A stretch of 36,771 bases of DNA, from NCBI GenBank assembly GCA_902560015.1, contig CACEKA010000011.1, positions 1 to 36,771 on the forward strand. The letters are read 5' to 3'. How positions within the stretch are numbered: position 1 is the first letter of the stretch; each line of letters begins with the position of its first letter. The DNA is from an uncultured Pelagibacteraceae bacterium. GTDB lineage: Bacteria; Pseudomonadota; Alphaproteobacteria; Pelagibacterales; Pelagibacteraceae. The position numbers were made by a program, and so were the translations under genes. The notes under the pieces are model-generated. The model was given only the letters and a program-made list of their open reading frames with translations, searched no databases and was not told where the DNA came from. Of the stretch, positions 1-5,094 are shown piece by piece.

Positions 1-791
1 CCAATTAAAGCAGTTTCATATGCTTGCATTGCTCTATAGAATGCAAAAAATTCTGGGTCTCTTCCAAAGGCTTCAGCAAAAATTTTATTTCTTTCACCGT
101 CCCCTTCCCCTTTCATAATCTCAGAGTCTTTATTTGCATCTGCTAAAATTATTGAAACTTCTTTATCAGCTGTTGAGGTAATCGTTACTGCCATTTCAGC
201 ACCTTTTGCTCTAAACTCTTTCGCTTCTCTCTCCCTTTCAGTCTGCATTCTTCTATAAATTGCATCACTGTTTGCTTGTGGAAGGTCTGCTCTTTTAATT
301 CTTACATCTACAATTTTAATTCCAAATTTTTGAGCTTCTGTATTTACTCCCTCTTGGATTAAAGCCATCTGTTTAGATCTGTCTTTAGAAAGTAGAGTTT
401 GTAATTCCTGTTGCCCTAAAACATTTCTAATTCTTGAGTTAATAATTGTAGCTAATCTTGACCTTGCAACTCTTTCATTTCCAACTGAAATGTAGAATTT
501 TAAAGGATCTACAATTTGAAATCTTGCAAAAGCATCAACGATTAATCTTTTTTGATCTGATGCAATAACTTCTGCTGGAGGAGTATCAAGATTTAAAATT
601 CTGCTATCTAAGAAAACAACATTTTGAATAAAAGGTAATTTAAAATTTAAACCTGGTTCAATTATAATTTTTTTAGGATCACCAAACTGAAGAACTATTG
701 CTTGGTTAACCTCTTTAACAATAAATACCGAAAAGAAAACAAGAGCTCCTAGAATAGCTACTATGGGTAGTAATATTTTTTGTGCTTTCAT
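1..791 (-). CDS. hflC: HflC, FtsH-modulating SPFH membrane protein (3' end outside window)
   Basis: I translated this from the minus strand; it stays open to the window edge, so about 263 N-terminal residues are seen and the C-terminus is missing. It begins MKAQKILLPIVAILGALVFF, a single N-terminal membrane anchor, followed by an SPFH/prohibitin domain (VLQFGDPKK, EPGLNFKLPF) and a charged coiled-coil region (RRMQTEREREAKEFRAKG) close to the usual end of the family. HflC forms a large periplasm-facing complex with HflK that encases the FtsH protease. Its ATG lies directly after the hflK stop with no spacer, so the two are co-translated. Family identity is firm; completeness cannot be judged. 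Confidence 0.95.
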   Translation of the reverse strand, partial: MKAQKILLPIVAILGALVFFSVFIVKEVNQAIVLQFGDPKKIIIEPGLNFKLPFIQNVVFLDSRILNLDTPPAEVIASDQKRLIVDAFARFQIVDPLKFYISVGNERVARSRLATIINSRIRNVLGQQELQTLLSKDRSKQMALIQEGVNTEAQKFGIKIVDVRIKRADLPQANSDAIYRRMQTEREREAKEFRAKGAEMAVTITSTADKEVSIILADANKDSEIMKGEGDGERNKIFAEAFGRDPEFFAFYRAMQAYETALI

Positions 792-1895
792 CTAATTATT
801 CTCTTTCTTTTTATTTAATTCTGGTAACGGAAGATAAGGTACTACTCCTGATCCTGCATTTTTCTCAATAATCACTTTTTCAATATCAGCTAAAACTTTT
901 TCCATAGTTTCTAGATACATTCTCTCTTGTGTAACTTCTTTCGCTTTTGCGTACTCATCATAAATAGACACAAATCTACTTGCTTCACCTTCTGCTTTAG
1001 CAACAACTTGTTTTTTATAAGCTTCTGCAGCTTGTAAAATTTTTTGTGCTTCCCCTCTAGCTCTTGGGATTACATCATTTGCGTAAGCTTCAGCTTCATT
1101 TTTAGATCTTTCCATGTCAGCTCTTGCCGCTTGTACATCTCTAAATGCATCAATAACCTGATCTGGTGGATCAGCTTTTTGAGTTTGTACTTGTGTAATT
1201 TGAATACCACTATTGTATTCATCTAAAATTGATTGAATAATATCTTGTGTTTCAACTTCAATCTTAGCTCTTCCTTCAGTTAAAATTGGCTGAATATCAC
1301 TTTTTGCAATTACTTCTCTCATTGCTGTTTCTGCTGCAGCTTTTACGGTTCCCTCTGGATCTTGAATTTCAAATAAAAATTTGCCTGCATCTTTGATTAC
1401 CCAAAATACTGAAAAATCAATATTCACAATATTTTCATCACCAGTTAACATCAAACTTTCTTGAGGCACATCTGCTACACCACCACCTGTAGAAAAACCA
1501 CTATCTCTTTCAGATCTAAAACCAATATCCATTCTATTTACTTTAGTAACTTTAGGAGTTTCAACAGACTCTACTGGAAATGGAATATGATAGTTAAGAC
1601 CTGGTTGAGTTGTTTTTATAAATTTACCAAATCTTAAAACAACACCTTGTTCATCAGGTAATACTCTATATAGCCCACTTGCAAGCCAAACAAAAAGTAA
1701 AATAATTAAAATTAAGCCGACTGGTTTTCCACCTGATTTACTTCCACCCGGTAAAAATTTGTTAATTTTGTTTTGAATGTCTCGAATAATTGCATCAATG
1801 TCTGGTGGGGTTGGTCCTCTACCAGAGCCATTTCCGCCTCCACCTGGGGGTGAACCCCATGGACTTCCACCTCTGCCTTTAAAATCATCTGACAT
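792..1895 (-). CDS. hflK: HflK, FtsH-modulating SPFH membrane protein
   Basis: This 367-residue protein has the family layout: a Gly/Pro-rich cytoplasmic N-terminus (about residues 1-50), one membrane segment (about 58-78, VGLILIILLFVWLASGLYRV), an SPFH domain starting LPDEQGVVLRFGKF, and a long Ala/Glu/Lys-rich coiled coil (about 250-320). It pairs with HflC to cage FtsH and limit its access to membrane substrates. It is the first gene of an hflK-hflC unit and diverges from mrp across 51 bp. FtsH itself lies in this window at 26385-28292, in a separate transcription unit. Confidence 0.96.
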   Translation of the reverse strand: MSDDFKGRGGSPWGSPPGGGGNGSGRGPTPPDIDAIIRDIQNKINKFLPGGSKSGGKPVGLILIILLFVWLASGLYRVLPDEQGVVLRFGKFIKTTQPGLNYHIPFPVESVETPKVTKVNRMDIGFRSERDSGFSTGGGVADVPQESLMLTGDENIVNIDFSVFWVIKDAGKFLFEIQDPEGTVKAAAETAMREVIAKSDIQPILTEGRAKIEVETQDIIQSILDEYNSGIQITQVQTQKADPPDQVIDAFRDVQAARADMERSKNEAEAYANDVIPRARGEAQKILQAAEAYKKQVVAKAEGEASRFVSIYDEYAKAKEVTQERMYLETMEKVLADIEKVIIEKNAGSGVVPYLPLPELNKKKENN

Positions 1896-1946
1896 ATGAC
1901 AAAGTATATAGTGTCTTTATTATAAAAAACAAGTAATGATGAAAAT
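1896..1946. promoter_or_regulatory. Divergent hflK / mrp promoter region (putative)
   Basis: This 51-bp gap is the only space for promoters of two divergent genes. On the plus strand ATGACA (1896-1901) and TATTAT (1918-1923) are 16 bp apart and could serve mrp. On the minus strand TTGTTT and TATATA about 16 bp apart could serve hflK, interleaved with the first pair. These are motif matches by eye in very AT-rich DNA, so the assignment is weak. Confidence 0.35.
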
Positions 1947-2771
1947 ATGACTGATAAAAAGCCAGAACTAAGTGACGCAATGAAAAAAAAGCTAGAGCCA
2001 AAGAAATTTACTAAAAATCCAATCTTAGGAACAAAATTTACCATAGCAATTTCAAGTGCAAAGGGAGGAGTTGGCAAATCTACATTTGCAACTAATCTTG
2101 CCTTAGCCTTAAAACAAGTTGGTTGCAAAGTTGGTTTGCTGGATGCTGATATTTATGGTCCATCGATTCCAAAAATGTTTGACATAAATGAAAAGCCCAA
2201 AAGTGATGGTCAAAAATTAGAACCGATAACAAGATATGACATTCAATGTATGTCCATTGGATTTTTAGCTGATCAACAAACACCAATGATTTGGCGTGGT
2301 CCTATGGTAACAAGTGCCATTAAAACCTTTACTCAAAAAGTAAACTGGAAAGATTTAGATTTTATAATCGTTGATATGCCTCCTGGAACGGGTGATACAC
2401 AGCTTACTTTTTCTCAAGAAATTAAAATGGATGGAGCAATTATAGTCTCAACACCTCAAGAAGTAGCATTACTTGATGTTAAAAGAGGTATTAAGATGTT
2501 TGATAAACTTGGAGTTAAAATTTTGGGTTTAGTAGATAATATGAGTTTTTTTACAGGCGATGACGGTAAGAAATATAAAATCTTTGGAGAGGGTGGAGTT
2601 AAAAAAACTGCTGAAGAGTTTCAAAAAGAATTTTTAGGAGAAATACCAATTAATCCCGAAGTTGGAAAATGTGGAGATGAAGGAAAGCCTATCGTCGAAG
2701 CTAATCCTGAGCATGAAATCTCAAAAATATATTTAGAATTTGCTAATAAAATTAAATCAACTTATCTTTAA
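1947..2771 (+). CDS. mrp: Mrp/ApbC-type P-loop ATPase (Fe-S cluster carrier family)
   Basis: This 274-residue protein carries the deviant Walker A motif of MinD/Mrp ATPases (KGGVGKST, residues 39-46), the switch DADIYGPS (about 67-74) and DMPPGTGD (143-150), which are hallmarks of Mrp/Nbp35. The family binds and transfers Fe-S clusters to apo-proteins in the cytosol. It lacks the N-terminal DUF59 (MIP18-like) domain found in many longer Mrp proteins. The region that normally holds the cluster-binding CxxC reads [17 protein letters not shown] (198-214) with no cysteine, so classical cluster bridging may be absent or altered. It overlaps the 3' end of thyX by 20 bp on the opposite strand. Confidence 0.93.
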   Translation: MTDKKPELSDAMKKKLEPKKFTKNPILGTKFTIAISSAKGGVGKSTFATNLALALKQVGCKVGLLDADIYGPSIPKMFDINEKPKSDGQKLEPITRYDIQCMSIGFLADQQTPMIWRGPMVTSAIKTFTQKVNWKDLDFIIVDMPPGTGDTQLTFSQEIKMDGAIIVSTPQEVALLDVKRGIKMFDKLGVKILGLVDNMSFFTGDDGKKYKIFGEGGVKKTAEEFQKEFLGEIPINPEVGKCGDEGKPIVEANPEHEISKIYLEFANKIKSTYL

Positions 2772-3699
2772 GATCAAAAGCAACCATTAACTCATTCCAC
2801 TCTCTTTTAGAAAGACCTGAACTGTCTACATCAACACTTTCACCTTTAATAAGTTTTTGGATAATTATTTTTCCTTTTGCTGAAACCTCAGTGCCTCCTA
2901 CTCTATAATCCATAAAGGCATCATAAGTAATTGGTACCCATTTCTTTACAGTATCCAACATAATATCAGCATATACTCTTATTTCATATTGAGCATGACT
3001 ATCAGCTCTTAATCTTAAAAAATTCATCAAGTTTAATAAATCCGTTTTCCAGTACCACTGAGTATAAGTATTTAATGTTAAATTCATTCTAGCTAGCTCT
3101 CTAGCTAAACCTTTTTTATTTTCATCTATAGTTGATCCATCAAATCTTTCATTCAACATAGTTTCATAATTATTGTAAGTTCTCTCTGAGTCATTTTTTA
3201 AAAGTTCCAAAACTTCTTTTGCTTGTTCGCCTTCTAAGATATCTCCTCTACCTTGCCTATTGCTTGAGGATTGCGCTGCTAAATTTTTGGCACTTGGTAA
3301 ATAAAATTCTTTATCTAAAATAGAATATCTTGCTGAATATTCATTTACATTTGCTGTTCTGTGTCTAATCCATTGACGAGCAATAAAAATTGGAAGCTTA
3401 ACGTGATATTTAATTTCACACATTTCAAATGGAGTGCTATGCCAATGTCTCATTAAGTATTTAATTAAGCCCGCATCTGTAGAAACTTTTTTTGTACCTT
3501 TTCCATAAGAAACTCTTGCAGATTGAACTATTGAAGTATCGTCACCCATATAATCGACAACTCTTACAAAACCATGATCCAGAGCTGGCATTGCTTCATA
3601 TAAGATATCTTCAAGTGCTGGTGCAGTAACTCTCTTTGTTTGATTCTGTTGAGATTGTTGCTCTTTAATTTCTTTTGATTGTTCGCTAGTTAATTTCAT
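2752..3699 (-). CDS. thyX: ThyX, flavin-dependent thymidylate synthase
   Basis: ThyX makes dTMP from dUMP using methylene-tetrahydrofolate, FAD and NADPH. The diagnostic RHRx7S motif is present as [11 protein letters not shown] (residues 112-122). I chose the ATG at 3699 ([10 protein letters not shown]), giving 315 residues. The frame is open upstream to 3822, but that stretch is antisense to the tmRNA acceptor piece and reads [11 protein letters not shown], which is noise. The gene diverges from ssrA, so the tmRNA promoter sits just upstream of the thyX start. It converges on mrp with a 20-bp overlap of coding ends, leaving no room for an intrinsic terminator. No thyA is visible in the window. 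Confidence 0.96.
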   Translation of the reverse strand: MKLTSEQSKEIKEQQSQQNQTKRVTAPALEDILYEAMPALDHGFVRVVDYMGDDTSIVQSARVSYGKGTKKVSTDAGLIKYLMRHWHSTPFEMCEIKYHVKLPIFIARQWIRHRTANVNEYSARYSILDKEFYLPSAKNLAAQSSSNRQGRGDILEGEQAKEVLELLKNDSERTYNNYETMLNERFDGSTIDENKKGLARELARMNLTLNTYTQWYWKTDLLNLMNFLRLRADSHAQYEIRVYADIMLDTVKKWVPITYDAFMDYRVGGTEVSAKGKIIIQKLIKGESVDVDSSGLSKREWNELMVAFDLKDKLI

Positions 3700-3707
3700 G
3701 ATTTTTA

Positions 3708-3735
3708 TTGAATCTCTTCTAAATGCTTTTATATT
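3708..3735 (+). promoter_or_regulatory. Sigma70-like promoter for tmRNA
   Basis: TTGAAT (3708-3713) and TATATT (3730-3735) are separated by 16 bp, and the predicted start near 3742 coincides with the hairpin GTTGG-ATTT-CCAAC (3742-3755) that opens the tmRNA acceptor piece. The agreement of promoter spacing with the RNA start is the main support. It lies between the divergent thyX start and ssrA. Confidence 0.6.
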
Positions 3736-3741
3736 AATAAT

Positions 3742-4000
3742 GTTGGATTTCCAACTATGACGATAAACGAATTTCGTAATAACCATTGCGGACGTGGGGG
3801 CAGTACCCACCACCTCCACCATACAACTTATGGGGGTGAACTAGATTCGACGAGTGACTAAAGGCTATTCTTTTGTTCGGAATTGCTCCACCGTAACGGG
3901 CTAATTTATAATTGCTAACGAAAGTTACGCACTTGCTGCCTAATTAACTTTGTTAATTAAGTAGACGGGGTCCGGGGCACCTGGCAACAGAACGCCCCTT
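3742..4000 (+). ncRNA. ssrA: Transfer-messenger RNA, permuted two-piece form
   Basis: tmRNA rescues stalled ribosomes by acting as tRNA-Ala and then as a short mRNA. The gene is circularly permuted, as known in alphaproteobacteria. The acceptor piece comes first and ends with a T-arm stem GTGGG/CCCAC (3794-3810) and CACCTCC-ACCA (3811-3821). After only 10 nt (3822-3831) the coding piece starts GGGGGTG (3832-3838), followed by AACTAGATTCGACG. The two 7-nt strands form a full acceptor stem including the G3-U pair that marks alanine tRNAs. The tag frame at 3914-3943 reads ANESYALAA-stop. A hairpin (TAATTAAC/GTTAATTA) and a pseudoknot (GGGGC 3974-3978 with GCCCC 3994-3998) follow. The exact mature 5' and 3' ends are inferred. 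Confidence 0.93.
3973..3999 (+). repeat. Left direct repeat (att-like), tmRNA 3' pseudoknot copy 1
   Basis: This is a 27-bp sequence identical to 5059-5085; after one mismatch the match continues for five bases (TCTAA at 4001-4005 and 5087-5091). It forms the 3' terminal pseudoknot of the functional tmRNA gene. The upstream half-stem reads GTCC here (3970-3973), giving one mismatch against GAAC (3990-3993). Confidence 0.9.
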
Positions 4001-4042
4001 TCTAATCTAATAATTTCTTTATTTTATTCTGATTAATTAATC

Positions 4043-4065
4043 TTTGGCACACTGGTGGCACAATT
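4043..4065 (+). repeat. Left heptamer pair (putative integrase arm site)
   Basis: Two copies of TGGCACA start at 4045 and 4056, exactly 11 bp apart, about one helical turn. The 23-bp block matches 4980-5002 at 20 positions in the same orientation. It lies 43 bp inside the left direct repeat and touches the stop codon of the HNH gene. Use as a recombinase arm site is inferred from position and spacing. Confidence 0.65.
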
Positions 4066-4957
4066 AATTATCTTGTTTTCTAATATTATCTAATGCCCAT
4101 AAAGGTTGCAGATTTGTATGGTGACAGCTTTTATATTGTTCACTTTTTAAACTTAAGTCAAATTTTGATATTGGTTTTATATGGTCTATGTGCCATTTGC
4201 CATAATTGTCCCAAGTCATACCTGGTTGAAATTTATTTTCTATATAAGATTTAAAAAACTGCCAATCACATCCCAATAATTGTTTCATCGTTCCATACTT
4301 TCTTCCCTTTTTTAATTTTATAAACTCATAAATTCTTACCTTTAAGTTTCTTCGTATTCTAAAAATAACATCACTTTTAACTCTTTTATTATACCTGGTA
4401 TTTATTTTAGCTCTATTTTTTGGATCTTTTGACCACTGCCTTGCTCGTTCATTAACTTTTTCTCTATTTTTATGTCTCCATTTTTTTACAGTTAAATTTA
4501 TTTTTTCTCTATTTTTTTTCTCATACTCTCGTCTGTTTGCTTTTATTTTTTTTATATTTTTTTTAATCCATTTTTTTCTAGTAGCTTTTATTTTTTCAGG
4601 ATTTTCTTTCATCCTTCTTTTGTAGCTTTTTTTATTTATTTCAGGGTTTGCAGCATGATATTTTTTTGTTCTTTCTCTCATGCGATTTCTAAATTCTTTG
4701 TCCTTAGCATATTTTTCTCTTTTTTTAGCATTGTCTCTTTCTCTATATTTTAATTTTTTTTCTGGGTTTTTTTCTAAATACAATCTTTTCTTTAGAAGTA
4801 CTTCTTCTCTAAAACTTTTATCTGTTATATATTTTAGTCGATATTTTTCTTGAGCTTTTTTTTGACTAATTTGATATTTCTTTGTTTTTCTATGCTTCAG
4901 TACTGTAGCCCTTCTTGAATTTTCTTTCTTTAATTGTGCAGGACTAGATTTAGGCAT
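4064..4957 (-). CDS. HNH nuclease-like protein with Lys/Arg-rich 15-residue repeats
   Basis: This 297-residue, very basic protein ends in an HNH fold of the phage and homing-endonuclease type: WHIDHIKPIS (255-264) gives the first His and metal-side Asp, CHHTNLQPLWA (278-288) the central Asn, and LDNIRK the last Asn near 291. The first two thirds are Lys/Arg-rich helices. Residues 104-178 form five registers of a 15-residue unit, each starting with Asn (NPEIN.., NPEKIK.., NIKKIK.., NREKIN.., NREKVN..), which suggests a repetitive DNA-binding array. It is the only gene of the element at ssrA and points toward it. No ribosome-binding site is obvious upstream, and transcription may come from ppdK read-through. 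It could be a homing-type nuclease, a satellite mobility factor or a defence gene; the sequence does not decide. Confidence 0.8.
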   Translation of the reverse strand: MPKSSPAQLKKENSRRATVLKHRKTKKYQISQKKAQEKYRLKYITDKSFREEVLLKKRLYLEKNPEKKLKYRERDNAKKREKYAKDKEFRNRMRERTKKYHAANPEINKKSYKRRMKENPEKIKATRKKWIKKNIKKIKANRREYEKKNREKINLTVKKWRHKNREKVNERARQWSKDPKNRAKINTRYNKRVKSDVIFRIRRNLKVRIYEFIKLKKGRKYGTMKQLLGCDWQFFKSYIENKFQPGMTWDNYGKWHIDHIKPISKFDLSLKSEQYKSCHHTNLQPLWALDNIRKQDN

Positions 4958-4979
4958 TCAAAACATTAACATAAAAATG

Positions 4980-5002
4980 TTTGGCACAGTAGTGGCACAC
5001 TT
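4980..5002 (+). repeat. Right heptamer pair (putative integrase arm site)
   Basis: Two TGGCACA heptamers start at 4982 and 4993, with the same 11-bp period and orientation as the left pair, and 20 of 23 bases match. A third, one-mismatch heptamer TGGTACA lies at 5047-5053, just before the right direct repeat. The pair sits in the upstream region of the HNH gene, so protein bound here could also control that gene. Confidence 0.65.
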
Positions 5003-5058
5003 TTCGTTAGATTTAGCACTTTTCAATTCAAATTATTCACGAATAATGGTACAAAGTT

Positions 5059-5085
5059 CGGGGCACCTGGCAACAGAACGCCCCT
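5059..5085 (+). repeat. Right direct repeat (att-like), tmRNA 3' pseudoknot copy 2
   Basis: This repeats 3973-3999 exactly but has no tag reading frame or other tmRNA part upstream, so it is a displaced 3' fragment, not a second tmRNA. Here the upstream half-stem reads GTTC (5056-5059), which pairs perfectly with GAAC (5076-5079). The pseudoknot is therefore better formed than in copy 1. The ppdK stop codon begins 10 bp further on. Confidence 0.9.
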
Positions 5086-5094
5086 ATCTAAAAT

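Larger units (their letters stand above)
3973..5085. mobile_element. Integrase-less ~1.1-kb element inserted at the 3' end of ssrA
   Basis: A perfect 27-bp direct repeat (3973-3999 and 5059-5085, period 1086 bp) copies the 3' pseudoknot of the tmRNA gene. This is what site-specific integration at an RNA gene 3' end leaves behind. Inside each boundary lies a 23-bp sequence with two TGGCACA heptamers 11 bp apart (4043-4065 and 4980-5002; 20 of 23 identical), resembling arm-type binding sites of a tyrosine recombinase. The only gene between them is an HNH nuclease-like protein. The tmRNA stays complete at the left boundary and ppdK resumes 10 bp beyond the right one. There is no integrase, so the element would have to be a decayed remnant or be mobilised in trans. 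The layout is seen directly; the integration mechanism is inferred. Confidence 0.7.

Noticed and set aside
1712..2128. 138-residue minus-strand frame across the hflK-mrp gap
   Set aside because: It overlaps hflK in another frame and mrp on the other strand, both firmly identified.
3700..3822. Upstream extension of thyX by 41 residues starting [11 protein letters not shown]
   Set aside because: It is antisense to the acceptor piece of tmRNA and the tmRNA promoter; the ThyX domain starts after the ATG at 3699.
4031..4042. Palindrome GATTAATTAATC as an operator
   Set aside because: Short AT palindromes are expected often at this base composition.
5056..5085. Second tmRNA gene
   Set aside because: Only the 3' pseudoknot is repeated; tag frame, acceptor stem and T-arm are missing.
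3742..5085. Self-splicing intron with HNH homing endonuclease interrupting ssrA
   Set aside because: The tmRNA tag and pseudoknot are contiguous up to 4000, and the insert lies after the gene with a direct repeat, so this is not an intron in the RNA.
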